From positions 1,933,501-1,997,500 of the forward strand of contig NZ_CP009283.1 in the NCBI RefSeq assembly GCF_000758625.1: a stretch of DNA of 64,000 nt, given 5' to 3'. Position 1 is the stretch's first letter; each line of letters starts with the position of its first letter. The DNA is from Paenibacillus sp. FSL R7-0273. Its GTDB lineage: Bacteria; Bacillota; Bacilli; Paenibacillales; Paenibacillaceae. Positions 1 through 9,305 of the stretch are shown here, piece after piece. The notes beneath the pieces were generated by a model. The model searched no databases. It was not told the DNA's origin and saw only the letters and a program-made list of their open reading frames with translations. Made by a program: the position numbers and the translations under genes.

Positions 1-29
1 CAGCCCGCTGAGAGAAGAGGGAGGCAGCT

Positions 30-1658
30 ATGGACTACCGGCAGACCAGAGCAGTTAAATTATGCATTATCGACGATATCAAAAGCGTTGTGGAAATGAT
101 CGCCCGCAAGCCGCAGTGGGAGGAGCACGGGATCGAGGTGGCCGGGACAGCACTCGACGGCGAGGAGGGGCTGGAGATGATCCGCAGCCGGCGGCCGGAT
201 ATTGTGCTTACGGACATCAGGATGCCGCGGATGGACGGGCTGGAGATGACCCGGGCGATCCTGCAGTTTGCCCCGGCCTGCAAAATTATCATCCTAAGCG
301 CCTATTCAGAATTTGCTTATGCACAGCAGGCGATCCGGCTGGGGGCGATGGATTTTGTCAAAAAGCCCTTTGCAATCGATGAGATCGTGAACGTCGTGCT
401 CAAGGCCAAGGAGCAGTGCCTGCAGGAGCGGGTGGAGCAGGAGCGGATCCAGGCGATGGAGCTCCGGATCAAGGAGAGCCTGCCGGTGCTGCGCCAGGAA
501 TATCTGACCTTTCTGATGCAGCATCAGACCGCAGAGCACAGCTCCCATTCACGCTGGGAGTATCTCGGCATCCCGCTTGCGCAGCATGATTTCGCGGTGT
601 TTATCGCAGAGATCGATGATTTTGCTGAGAAGTACTACCGCCAGCCGGTGCAGGAAATCGAGCTGATCCGGTTCAGTCTGCAGAATATCCTGGAGGAGAC
701 CGTTGCCGAGTGGACGAAGGGCGTTGTATTCCGGGAGGCGGCGAGCCGCTATGTGTGCATCCTCAATACGGATGACCCGGGGATTGCCGGGCAGATTGCA
801 GAAGCCTGCTGTGCCAATGTCAGCCGGTATTCCCGCAGCACCCTTTCGGTAGGGGTGGGACTCTGTGTCCCGACGATCCATGGGCTGGCGGATTCCTACA
901 GCCAGGCGCTAAGCGCGCTGGCCTATCACTTTTATACGGACGGGAATGCGGTGTACAGCTATGCCAACATCGTCCATAAGCCGCAGGCGGTGAACAGCTA
1001 CTCCGCCGCCGCCGAGCAGGATTTCCTGTTTGCGCTGCGTTCCGGCAATGAAGACAGGAGCCGGCTTATTTTGCAGAATATTTTTGGGGAGCTGCTGCAG
1101 CTGAGCCCGCTGCCTGCCCCGCAGTATGTGGAGAGCATCGGCTATGAGCTGGCGTTCAAAATCTGCCGGGTCATGCTGGAGCTGTTCCCGCATGAAAAGG
1201 TGCAGGTGCTCGAGCAGCAGGTAAACAGGCTGAAGAGCCGCATGCATCCGCAGCTGCATGAGATCCGCCTGCTGCTTGAGGAGCTGTGTGCGCAGAGCTG
1301 CCGCTGGATCGAGGAGGAGCGCTCTACCGAATCCAGCCGCATCATTTACCAGGCCAAAGCGTACATCTGTGCCAATCTGCATACCAGCCTGACGCTGGAG
1401 CAGGTAGCCAGGCAGATCAATCTCAGCCAGGGTTATTTCTCTAACCTGTTCAAGAAGGTGACGGGCATTTCCTTTCAGCATTTTGTAATGCACGAGAAGA
1501 TGGAACGGGCCAAGGCGATGCTGATTGAAGGCCTGCAGGTGCAGGAGATCGCCATGGAGCTCGGGTATGAGCACCGGCGTTATTTCAGTGAGGTGTTCAA
1601 GAAATACACCGATATGACTCCTTCGGAGTTCAAAATCTATTATCAGGGCAAGGCCTGA
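30..1658 (+). CDS. YesN-like response regulator with AraC-type DNA-binding domain
   Basis: Cytoplasmic two-component response regulator of 542 residues, expected to switch on the sugar transporter genes that follow. The N-terminal receiver domain (about residues 8-130) shows the acidic pair D15/D16, the phosphoacceptor in TDIRMPRMDG (D62) and the conserved lysine in DFVKKPF. A long linker follows, and a C-terminal AraC double helix-turn-helix occupies about 435-540 (motifs LEQVARQINLSQGYFSNLFK and VQEIAMELGYEHRRYFSEVFK). The start follows a GGGAGG ribosome site. Members of this family are normally paired with a YesM-like sensor kinase gene just upstream, which would lie outside the window. 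That pairing and control of the 1.8-9.3 kb genes are inferred from gene order. Confidence 0.93.
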   Translation: MDYRQTRAVKLCIIDDIKSVVEMIARKPQWEEHGIEVAGTALDGEEGLEMIRSRRPDIVLTDIRMPRMDGLEMTRAILQFAPACKIIILSAYSEFAYAQQAIRLGAMDFVKKPFAIDEIVNVVLKAKEQCLQERVEQERIQAMELRIKESLPVLRQEYLTFLMQHQTAEHSSHSRWEYLGIPLAQHDFAVFIAEIDDFAEKYYRQPVQEIELIRFSLQNILEETVAEWTKGVVFREAASRYVCILNTDDPGIAGQIAEACCANVSRYSRSTLSVGVGLCVPTIHGLADSYSQALSALAYHFYTDGNAVYSYANIVHKPQAVNSYSAAAEQDFLFALRSGNEDRSRLILQNIFGELLQLSPLPAPQYVESIGYELAFKICRVMLELFPHEKVQVLEQQVNRLKSRMHPQLHEIRLLLEELCAQSCRWIEEERSTESSRIIYQAKAYICANLHTSLTLEQVARQINLSQGYFSNLFKKVTGISFQHFVMHEKMERAKAMLIEGLQVQEIAMELGYEHRRYFSEVFKKYTDMTPSEFKIYYQGKA

Positions 1659-1662
1659 TTAC

Positions 1663-1738
1663 GGCGATAGCGCCTGCAATTCTACGGGGATGAACGAGCT
1701 GCTGCAGGGCAGGAAGTTCATTCCCGTTCGCTATTGTT
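1663..1738 (+). other. Imperfect long hairpin between regulator and binding-protein genes
   Basis: Two nested inverted repeats: GGCGATAGCG at 1663-1672 can pair with CGCTATTGTT at 1729-1738 (with G-U pairs), and inside it GGGGATGAAC can pair with GTTCATTCCC. No T-run follows, so it is not a typical terminator. It may structure a transcript reading from the regulator into the transporter genes. Function unknown. Confidence 0.4.
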
Positions 1739-1851
1739 CAGCAGAAACCTGCCCTTAATGTGGGTTTACCCGCATTATGCGAAGAAGCGGACTGCCCTAT
1801 AATTTAGGTGTAAGGCAACCACAGGTTGGACCATATAAGGGGGTTATCAGA

Positions 1852-3228
1852 ATGAAGAAACAACTGCTTCTGGCTTCGCTGAGTACAGTGCTGGCATTAG
1901 GGCTGGCAGGCTGCGGCGGCTCCGATAATACAGAGAATGCCGGGGGAGATCAGAAACCGGGGGCTGCAGGCGAAAAAACCAAAATCAGCTATTGGACAGG
2001 TGACCGGCATGATGCCGACTTTGTAAAAGAAAAGGTCGCAGAATTTAATGCGACGAATACGGACGGCATTGAGGTGGAGCTGGTCGTTAAGGGCGATGAT
2101 TTCGATACCGCACTCGACCTGTCCTTCCAGACGGCCGACTCGCCGGATGTGATCCGGGTGAAGGAGAACACCATCGGAACCTTTTACAAAAAAGAATACC
2201 TGGCTCCAATCGACGAATTCCTGTCTGAAGAACTGAAGACAAAATTTCCGGAAATGAAGGATCTGAATACCTTCGACGGCAAGCGCTACAGCCTGCCGAA
2301 CTATGGCACGACGATGCGTCTGGTGTACAACAAGGACCTGTTCGCCAAGGCGGGGGTCACCAGTCCGCCAACCACCCTGCAGGAGCTGGTCGATACCGCC
2401 AAAAAGCTGACAGAAGCCGGGAAGGCCGACGGCGCCTACGGCTTCGCCCAGAATTTCAAGAGCCCGCCCAGCGCACTCGGACGTTCGGCCCGGGTTATCG
2501 CGGAGATGAGCGGCTTCGGCGGCTTCGGTTATGATTTCCGGACGGCACGCTTTGACTTCAGCGGGTTTAAGCCGATCATTGAAGCCTTCAAGCAGATCAA
2601 GGATGACGGCAGCATGCTGCCGGGTGTCGAATCGCTGGATATCGATCCGCTGCGCGCACAATTCGCAGAAGGCAAGATCGGCATGTACTTGAGCTTCTCC
2701 TCTGAGCCGGGAGTATACAGCAATCAGTTCCCGGCCAAAATTGACTGGGCTGCGGCTCCAGCCCCGACCATTGACGGAAATGCCAAGGGAGCATCCGGTT
2801 TCCTGGGCGGCCAATGGCTGGCCCTGAGCTCCAAGTCGGAGCATAAGGAAGCAGCGTGGAAGTTCATGGAGTACATGTACAGTGATCAGATCCTGACCGC
2901 CTACCAGGAGAACGGATACGGCATCTCGATGGTGCCTTCGGTCAGTGCGGTTGCCAAGACCCCCGAAGTCAACGGCATTGAAGGCTTCCTGCCGAACCAG
3001 TATGACGGGGTATGGCCTGTCTATCCAACAGTTGCCCCTGAAGGCATGAAATCAGATGATGCATTCTTCAAATATATGCTGAACGGCGGCGACCTGGATG
3101 CTGTTATTGCCGATCTGAACAAGCGCTATAACGCGGCACTGGATGATGCAATCAAGAACGACGGCCTGAAGGCTGAGCCGGATGCCGGCTTTGATCCTGC
3201 CTCGCTTGCCGGAAAATTCGCCAAATAA
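1852..3228 (+). CDS. Oligosaccharide ABC transporter substrate-binding lipoprotein
   Basis: Extracellular solute-binding lipoprotein of family 1 (MalE/UgpB type), 458 residues, delivering an oligosaccharide to the two permeases downstream. The start is the ATG at 1852, behind AAGGGGG; the longer open frame from 1777 has no ribosome site and would bury the signal peptide. The N-terminus is a lipoprotein signal, with charged MKKQ, a hydrophobic stretch and lipobox LAGC, followed by a low-complexity G/N/E linker. The motif SYWTGDRHD and the later sequence are typical of CUT1 sugar binders. A possible -10 box TATAAT lies at 1798-1803. The ligand cannot be read from sequence; neighbouring GH130 and GH106-like enzymes suggest a plant-derived oligosaccharide. 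Confidence 0.92.
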   Translation: MKKQLLLASLSTVLALGLAGCGGSDNTENAGGDQKPGAAGEKTKISYWTGDRHDADFVKEKVAEFNATNTDGIEVELVVKGDDFDTALDLSFQTADSPDVIRVKENTIGTFYKKEYLAPIDEFLSEELKTKFPEMKDLNTFDGKRYSLPNYGTTMRLVYNKDLFAKAGVTSPPTTLQELVDTAKKLTEAGKADGAYGFAQNFKSPPSALGRSARVIAEMSGFGGFGYDFRTARFDFSGFKPIIEAFKQIKDDGSMLPGVESLDIDPLRAQFAEGKIGMYLSFSSEPGVYSNQFPAKIDWAAAPAPTIDGNAKGASGFLGGQWLALSSKSEHKEAAWKFMEYMYSDQILTAYQENGYGISMVPSVSAVAKTPEVNGIEGFLPNQYDGVWPVYPTVAPEGMKSDDAFFKYMLNGGDLDAVIADLNKRYNAALDDAIKNDGLKAEPDAGFDPASLAGKFAK

Positions 3229-3235
3229 AGAGAGG

Positions 3236-3273
3236 GTAAGGAGGGGCTGCACTTAGGCTGTACCCCTCCTTAC
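3236..3273 (+). other. Perfect 11-bp hairpin between binding-protein and permease genes
   Basis: GTAAGGAGGGG at 3236-3246 is exactly complementary to CCCCTCCTTAC at 3263-3273, with a 16-nt loop. No T-run follows. Hairpins here commonly stabilise the 3' end of the binding-protein mRNA or lower readthrough, giving more binding protein than permease. That role is inferred. Confidence 0.6.
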
Positions 3274-3310
3274 TCATTGGCAGCCAACAGGAAGGAGCCT
3301 GTGAAGAACC

Positions 3311-4213
3311 ATGAACAGAACCAAGAATGCCGCCTTTGCCTACAGCTATCTGCTGCCGAGTGCAATACTCACCATCGTGCTGGGGATCTACCCGATAGCC
3401 TGGGCATTCCGCTATATGTTTTACAACTACAAGGGCTACGGTACAGCCCGTTTTATCGGACTCGATAATTTCAGCCGGATTCTGCAGGATGCCCAGTTCT
3501 GGGATTCTGTAGTGAATACCTTCGTCTATGCCGGAGGGAAGCTGCTTCTCTCCATCCCGCTGTCGCTGCTGCTGGCGGCGGTATTGAACCGTAAGATCAG
3601 GGGCAGACAGCTGCTCCGGGCGGTCTTTTTTATGCCGACGATTATAAGTACTGCCGTTATGGCAGTGGTCTTTTTCACCATCTTCAATTCATACAACGGA
3701 ATTTTGAACCAGTTCCTGATTAAATTTAACCTTTCTTCCTCCGGGATCGACTGGCTTGGCCCTAAATATGCGATGCTTACTGTCATTCTTGTAGCGGTGT
3801 GGGGGGCGGTCGGCAACTACATGCTGCTGTTTCTGGCCGGGCTGCAGAATATTCCCGAGGATGTTTACGAGAGCTCAGCTCTTGACGGGGCTAATAAAAT
3901 ACAGCAGTTCCGGTTTATTACCCTGCCGATGCTGGGACCGGTGCTGCAGATGGTCATTATGCTGGCAATCATCAACGCCCTGAAGGGCTACGAGAGCATC
4001 ATGGTGCTGACCGAGGGCGGCCCTGCCGGCAAAACGGAAGTGATGTTCCTCTACCTCTACAAGCTGTTCTTCCCTGTCGGCGGCAGCTCGGCTGCAACCC
4101 AGGTGCAGGAATTCGGGTACGGCAGTGCGGTTGCCTTTGTGTCTGCGCTGATCGTGGGGATGATCTCGGTGGTTTATTTCTATGCCTCCAGACGGATGAA
4201 CCGGATGGATTGA
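3311..4213 (+). CDS. Sugar ABC transporter permease (MalF/UgpA type)
   Basis: Inner-membrane permease of the CUT1 family, 300 residues, about six membrane helices. It pairs with the next gene to form the translocation channel. The first helix is around residues 10-35 (LLPSAILTIVLGIYPIAWAF). The cytoplasmic EAA loop is seen as YESSALDGANKIQQFRFITL (about 197-216), the contact point for a shared MsmX-type ATPase, which is not encoded in this cluster. The start follows GGAAGGAGCC. Spacing to the second permease is 13 bp, so they are co-transcribed. Substrate specificity is not visible in the permease. Confidence 0.93.
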   Translation: MNRTKNAAFAYSYLLPSAILTIVLGIYPIAWAFRYMFYNYKGYGTARFIGLDNFSRILQDAQFWDSVVNTFVYAGGKLLLSIPLSLLLAAVLNRKIRGRQLLRAVFFMPTIISTAVMAVVFFTIFNSYNGILNQFLIKFNLSSSGIDWLGPKYAMLTVILVAVWGAVGNYMLLFLAGLQNIPEDVYESSALDGANKIQQFRFITLPMLGPVLQMVIMLAIINALKGYESIMVLTEGGPAGKTEVMFLYLYKLFFPVGGSSAATQVQEFGYGSAVAFVSALIVGMISVVYFYASRRMNRMD

Positions 4214-4226
4214 GGAGTGATGTGAG

Positions 4227-5063
4227 ATGAGAGCAAGAGAACTAACGGGCAGAACGGTATTATGGATTTTTTTGCTGGCCTTTGCCTTTATTACTTTGGT
4301 GCCTGTGGTGATAACGATCCTGGGCTCCTTCAAAACCAATATGGAGCTGACGACAGGCGCGACCTTTCTGCCGGGCAGCTGGCAGTTTTCCAACTATGCG
4401 GAAGCCTGGCAGCAGGCTAATTTCTCGACCTATACGGTGAACAGCCTGATTGTCTCCCTGTCCACGGTTGCAGGTACCCTGCTGGTATCCTCGATGGCCG
4501 CATATGTAGTGGACCGGATGGACTTTGCCGGCAAAAAAATCTATGTCAGCCTCCAGGCCTTCACGATGTTCGTCGCAGTCGGGGCGGTGGTGCTGCGGCC
4601 GCAGTTTGATCTGATGGTCAAGCTGCATCTGCACAGCTCGCTGTGGGGTGTCATTCTGATTCTGATTTCGGCGCACGCTTCGATCTTTTTTATCCTGCTG
4701 AGCTTTATGAAGGGCATTCCGCGGGAGCTGGACGAGGCTGCACGGATTGACGGGAGCTCGCTCTCCCGCACCTTCTGGACGATCATTCTGCCGCTGCTCG
4801 GTCCCGGCCTCGGCGTAGGTGCTTTGTTCACCTTCCGCGGGGCGTGGAATGAATATCTGCTGCCGCTGGTGTTCACCATGACAAAGCCGGAGCTGCAGAC
4901 CCTGACCGTCGGCCTGGCGAATCTGAAATACGGCATCTCCGCAGCCTCGCAGACCCATTACATGATGGCCGGTGCCTGCCTGTCAATTCTGCCGATTCTG
5001 GTAGCCTACGTGTTCGCCAACAAATCCTTTATGCAGATGACTGCCGGTTCGCTGAAGGGATAA
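4227..5063 (+). CDS. Sugar ABC transporter permease (MalG/UgpE type)
   Basis: Second CUT1 permease, 278 residues, with about six membrane helices. The first is near residues 12-32 (LWIFLLAFAFITLVPVVITI). The EAA loop is visible as ELDEAARIDGSSLSRTFWTI near residues 170-190, the coupling-helix signature that docks to an MsmX-like ATPase. The C-terminus (MQMTAGSLKG) is the usual ending of this family. It follows the first permease closely and precedes the glycosidase genes, consistent with one import-and-degrade operon. Confidence 0.94.
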   Translation: MRARELTGRTVLWIFLLAFAFITLVPVVITILGSFKTNMELTTGATFLPGSWQFSNYAEAWQQANFSTYTVNSLIVSLSTVAGTLLVSSMAAYVVDRMDFAGKKIYVSLQAFTMFVAVGAVVLRPQFDLMVKLHLHSSLWGVILILISAHASIFFILLSFMKGIPRELDEAARIDGSSLSRTFWTIILPLLGPGLGVGALFTFRGAWNEYLLPLVFTMTKPELQTLTVGLANLKYGISAASQTHYMMAGACLSILPILVAYVFANKSFMQMTAGSLKG

Positions 5064-5162
5064 GCCGCAACGAATGCAGATTTAGTGTTAGATAAATTGG
5101 ATTTAATGCGTATAACAACGATAAAAAGACATGAGATCATTCAGATTCAGGAGGTAATTACA

Positions 5163-6164
5163 ATGACAGTCCAGGTTCCAGCTATTCTGACCTCAAGCCC
5201 GCTCATCCGGCGTTATCCGGGCAATCCGGTACTTGATGCTTCACGGGTTCCTTATCCTACAGCGCTTGTATTCAATGCAGGCGTAACCCGGTTCAACGGC
5301 AAATATGTGATGGTGTTCCGCAACGATTACGGCTCACTTGCCGGCCAGACCATAGAGCCGCATCATACGACAGACCTGGGCATTGCCTTCAGCGACGACG
5401 GCATCAGCTGGGAGGTCAGCCCGCGAAAATGCTTCAAGCTGCACGACGAAGAGATCATCCGCGCCTATGATCCCCGCCTGAGCGTCATCGGAGGGCGCTG
5501 CTATATGTGCTTTGCCGTAGATACAAAACACGGGATCAGGGGCGGAATCGCGGTGACGGATGATTTCGAGTCATTTGAGATTCTCAGCCTGTCATCGCCG
5601 GACCTGCGCAATATGGTGCTGTTTCCCGAGAAAATCGGCGGCAATTATGTCCGTCTGGAGCGTCCGTTCACTGTATACAGCCGGGGCGGACAGGACCGCT
5701 TCGACACCTGGATCTCCGAGTCGCCGGACCTGAAGTACTGGGGCAGATCAGATCTGCTGTTCGCCGTGGAGCACGTGCCGTTCGCCAATGACAAGGTAGG
5801 TCCTGCCGCTCCTCCGGTAAAGACAGACAAAGGCTGGCTGACGACCTTCCATGCGGTGGATATTGATCCTTCCCGCGGCAAGCACGGCTGGGAGCCGGCC
5901 TGGAAGAAGCGGTATACTGCAGGGATCATGCTGCTGGACCTGGAGAATCCGCGCAAGATCATCGGAATGTACAAGGAGCCGCTGCTTGCCCCGGAGGTAA
6001 GCTACGAGATTGACGGGGGCTTCCGCAACAATGTTATTTTTCCCGGCGGCATGATCCTGGAGGACAGCGGCGAGGTGAAAATCTATTATGGCGCTGCGGA
6101 TACGGTGGAATGTCTGGCAACAGCACATGTGGATGACCTGCTCTCCCTGTGTCTGAAAGGGTGA
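5163..6164 (+). CDS. GH130-type glycoside phosphorylase/hydrolase
   Basis: Predicted five-bladed beta-propeller enzyme of glycoside hydrolase family 130, 333 residues, cytoplasmic. The family mostly phosphorolyses beta-1,4- or beta-1,2-mannosides to mannose 1-phosphate, with some hydrolases. Seen: the propeller motif YDPRLSVIGGRCYMCFAVD (about 103-121), blade repeats such as GIAFSDDGISWE and GGIAVTDDFESFE, and a C-terminal IYYGAADT segment typical of the family. The ATG at 5163 has an ideal GGAGGTAATTACA ribosome site, so the upstream in-frame extension to 5085 is rejected. A weak promoter (TTAGAT, 17 bp, TATAAC at 5111-5116) could give separate expression. Subfamily and exact linkage are uncertain. 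Confidence 0.82.
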   Translation: MTVQVPAILTSSPLIRRYPGNPVLDASRVPYPTALVFNAGVTRFNGKYVMVFRNDYGSLAGQTIEPHHTTDLGIAFSDDGISWEVSPRKCFKLHDEEIIRAYDPRLSVIGGRCYMCFAVDTKHGIRGGIAVTDDFESFEILSLSSPDLRNMVLFPEKIGGNYVRLERPFTVYSRGGQDRFDTWISESPDLKYWGRSDLLFAVEHVPFANDKVGPAAPPVKTDKGWLTTFHAVDIDPSRGKHGWEPAWKKRYTAGIMLLDLENPRKIIGMYKEPLLAPEVSYEIDGGFRNNVIFPGGMILEDSGEVKIYYGAADTVECLATAHVDDLLSLCLKG

Positions 6165-6174
6165 ACTCAGCAGA

Positions 6175-9100
6175 ATGATGAAGCTATGGGATATGCTGGG
6201 TGACCCGCCGGCGGAGTACCGCTCCGTCCCGTTCTGGTCCTGGAATGACAGGCTGGAGAAGGAGGAGCTGGAGCGGCAGATTGAGGAGATGCACCGGGCG
6301 GGTGCCGGAGGCTTCTTCATGCATGCCCGCAGCGGGCTAAAGACGCCGTATATGGGCCCGGAATGGATGGAAGCTGTCCGCGTGTCCCTGGAGGCAAGCC
6401 GCCGGCTTGGGATGCAGGCCTGGCTGTATGATGAGAACGGCTGGCCCAGCGGCTTCGCGGACGGGGAGATTCCGGCCAAAGGACCGGAGTACCAGCAGAA
6501 GCGGCTGGTCTGTGAACAGGCCCCGTTTCACGGGTCGAAGGAGCAGACCATCGGCTGGTATGCCTTCGAGGAGCAGAGCCGGAGCTACCGGCTGCTGGCT
6601 CCCGGTGAGGAAGGCACCGCCAGTCTTAGGATCAGCTACGAGCTCAATCCGTATTACACGGATACGCTGAGCCGGAAGGCGGTCGCCGCGTTTATCGATG
6701 CAGCATATGTGCGTTATTGGAATACCTTCGGCGAGCAATACGGTACGGAGCTGCAGGGTGTGTTCACGGATGAGCCGCAGTTCGCCCGCGGCGGCCTGCC
6801 GTGGTCGTTTGACCTGGAGGAGGCTTTTGCAGCCCGCAGGGGCTACGATGTGAAGGATATCCTGCCTTCCCTGTTTCTTGAAACAGGCGGCTGCAGCAAA
6901 GCGAGATATGATTACTGGGAGACCGTAACCTATATGTTCACCCAGGCTTATGCCAGGCAGATCGGGGAGTGGTGTGCCGGCAAGGGCTGGTCTGCAACCG
7001 GCCATGTCGTTGATGAGCAGGAGCTGATGCATCAGGTAACCTCTGTCGGCGACCCGATGGCCTTCTACGAGTATCAGCAGATTCCCGGCTGTGACTGGCT
7101 CGGCCGGTTCACCGGGAGTGATCCGCTGGTGCCCAAGCAGGTCAGCTCCGTGGCCCGCCAGCTTGGCCGGAAGCGGACCATTACCGAAAGCTTCGGCTGC
7201 TCCGGCTGGAACGTCAGCCTGGCTGAGCTGAAGCGGATCGGCGAATGGCAGTTTGTGCACGGCATCAATCTGCTCTGCCAGCATCTGCAGAGCTATTCAC
7301 TGCGCGGGCTGCGCAAGCGCGATTATCCGCCCTCCCTGTTCTATCAGCAGCCATGGTGGGGGGATTATAAAGCCTTCAATGACTACTTTGCCCGGCTGTC
7401 CCTGCTGATGTCCGAGGGCAAAGGCAGGGCAGAGGTGCTGCTGCTTCATCCGGTACGCACAGCCTGGACCCTGCAGTGCGGCGGGGATTCCTCTGCCGTA
7501 GTGCCTTACCATGAATCCTTCGCCGAGCTGACCCGCTGGCTGTGCCGCAGCCTGATCGAGCATGACTACGGCAGCGAGAGCATTATCGCCGGACACGGCC
7601 GGGTGAACGGAGGACGGTTCATTGTCGGGGAGGCGGCGTACCGGGTCGTTATTATTCCGCCGTGTCTGACACTCGATCAGGCAACGGTTGAGCTTCTTGA
7701 GCGGTTTACCGCTGAGGGCGGAAGACTGATCGCCTTTGAGGCTTTTCCGGTGCTGACCGGCGGGGAAGAGGACAGCAGGCTTGCTGAGCTTAGGCGGGCT
7801 GCCGTTATGACCGGCTGGAGCTGCAGCGCGGTGGCGGAGGCGGTCTCCGCGGTGTCTGCACCGTCAATCCGGCTGATGGATGAGGCAGGCGGGACAATTG
7901 CTGCAGATGAGCTTAATCTGCGGACCTTGGAGCTTGAGGGATCGCTGCTCTATTATCTGGTCAATTCCGGTACGGAGGCCTTTACCGGACTGACGGCTGA
8001 GCTGAGCGGGCAAGGACCGGTATCGCAGATTGATCTCGAAACCGGGGAGATCAGGCATCTGCCGCAGGAGGCGTCCGCAGATGGCGTCCGCCTGCGCCTG
8101 TCGCTTCAGGCCGGGCAGTCCCTGATGCTGAAGCAAGATCCGAAGGGGTTTTCGGCTGCTGCGGAAGACCGGGACGACAGGGCGGACCAGCTCCCGGGGG
8201 GAAACAACAGCGCATTATCAGCCCCTTCTGCGGAAGACCAGCAGCTTAAAGAACTGGGGCCAGTGTGGCAAATCTCCCGTCTTGATCTGAACAGCTTAAC
8301 CCTGGACAATGCCCGGGTGCGCATTGATGGCGGAGCATGGTCCGGGCCGCAGCCGGTAATCTTTATCCAGGAGCAGCTGCTTGCCCTTGGACGCTCTGTT
8401 CTGGTCGAGCTGGCCTTTGAATTTGATGCAGCCTTTGATGTCAAGCGCAGCCGTGAGCTCTATCTTGTGCTGGAGCAGCCGGAGGCGTTCGAAATATCTC
8501 TGAACGGTACACCTGTGTCCCCGGCAGACTGCGGCTGGTGGAGAGATATCTCCATGCGCAGGCTGGATATTCAGGGAATGGCTGTATCCGGCCGGAATAC
8601 GGTCATCCTGAAGACGGAGTTCCGCCACTCGGCTGCTCTGCAGGCCAAGCTGGAGCGGGCACAGCAGTTCGAGGCAGAGGGCAACAAGCTGACGCTGGAG
8701 CAGGAAATGGAGTGCATCTATCTGCTGGGCTCCTTCGGAGTTGAGTCTGCCGGGGTATATGAGGACACTGAGCGCAGGGCGGTATGGACGGAGGGGCCAT
8801 TCGTCCTGACAGAGGCTCCGGAGAAGGTGAGTGCCGGAGACTTGACCCGGCAGGGATTCCCGTTCTTTGCCGGGAGCATTCATTTGAACCAGACACTTGA
8901 TATAGACATGGAGAATATCCGGTCTGCCAAGTGGAGCTTCCTGAATGTGCCGGATGCCATCGTTAGCAAGCTGCTCATTAACGGAACGAAGGTGCAGACC
9001 TTTATGTGGGAGCCGTACGAAACAGATATCACTCCGTATCTCCGGCCTGGCTGTAATGACATCGAGCTGATTCTGACCGGCAGCTGCCGCAATCTGCTCG

Positions 9101-9270
9101 GACCCCATCACCATATCAAGGGAGAAGTATTTAAGGTGGGGCCGGACAGCTTCAAGGACAAACCGGGCTGGACGGACAAGGAGCTGCCGCCGGATACACA
9201 CGTCTATCAGGCACGGTATGCATTTGTCCGGTTCGGTCTGTCGGCTTCTCCGCAGATTATACTGGAATAA
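6175..9270 (+). CDS. Large GH106-like glycoside hydrolase
   Basis: A 1031-residue cytoplasmic enzyme without signal peptide. The N-terminal segment (FWSWNDRLEKEELERQIEEM, then AGAGGFFMHARSGL and LGMQAWLYDENGWPSG) is the TIM-barrel opening found in uncharacterised Paenibacillus glycosidases related to GH106 alpha-L-rhamnosidases. Candidate acidic residues lie in VFTDEPQF and in VVDEQELMHQ. The C-terminal third (about 690-1030) has beta-rich, GH2-like sugar-binding modules, for example VSKLLINGTKVQTFMWEPYE. The start lies 10 bp after the GH130 stop, with AAAGGGTGA upstream. With the importer and GH130 enzyme it should trim the imported oligosaccharide. The substrate is unknown, and family assignment rests on motif recall only. 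Confidence 0.75.
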   Translation: MMKLWDMLGDPPAEYRSVPFWSWNDRLEKEELERQIEEMHRAGAGGFFMHARSGLKTPYMGPEWMEAVRVSLEASRRLGMQAWLYDENGWPSGFADGEIPAKGPEYQQKRLVCEQAPFHGSKEQTIGWYAFEEQSRSYRLLAPGEEGTASLRISYELNPYYTDTLSRKAVAAFIDAAYVRYWNTFGEQYGTELQGVFTDEPQFARGGLPWSFDLEEAFAARRGYDVKDILPSLFLETGGCSKARYDYWETVTYMFTQAYARQIGEWCAGKGWSATGHVVDEQELMHQVTSVGDPMAFYEYQQIPGCDWLGRFTGSDPLVPKQVSSVARQLGRKRTITESFGCSGWNVSLAELKRIGEWQFVHGINLLCQHLQSYSLRGLRKRDYPPSLFYQQPWWGDYKAFNDYFARLSLLMSEGKGRAEVLLLHPVRTAWTLQCGGDSSAVVPYHESFAELTRWLCRSLIEHDYGSESIIAGHGRVNGGRFIVGEAAYRVVIIPPCLTLDQATVELLERFTAEGGRLIAFEAFPVLTGGEEDSRLAELRRAAVMTGWSCSAVAEAVSAVSAPSIRLMDEAGGTIAADELNLRTLELEGSLLYYLVNSGTEAFTGLTAELSGQGPVSQIDLETGEIRHLPQEASADGVRLRLSLQAGQSLMLKQDPKGFSAAAEDRDDRADQLPGGNNSALSAPSAEDQQLKELGPVWQISRLDLNSLTLDNARVRIDGGAWSGPQPVIFIQEQLLALGRSVLVELAFEFDAAFDVKRSRELYLVLEQPEAFEISLNGTPVSPADCGWWRDISMRRLDIQGMAVSGRNTVILKTEFRHSAALQAKLERAQQFEAEGNKLTLEQEMECIYLLGSFGVESAGVYEDTERRAVWTEGPFVLTEAPEKVSAGDLTRQGFPFFAGSIHLNQTLDIDMENIRSAKWSFLNVPDAIVSKLLINGTKVQTFMWEPYETDITPYLRPGCNDIELILTGSCRNLLGPHHHIKGEVFKVGPDSFKDKPGWTDKELPPDTHVYQARYAFVRFGLSASPQIILE

Positions 9271-9305
9271 TCCCGCCGGCTAGCTATGGCGGCCGTTGTA
9301 TCCCC

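Noticed and set aside
1..29. Possible end of an upstream sensor kinase gene (a TGA at 9-11 in one frame).
   Set aside because: Only a few codons are visible, so neither gene nor frame can be supported.
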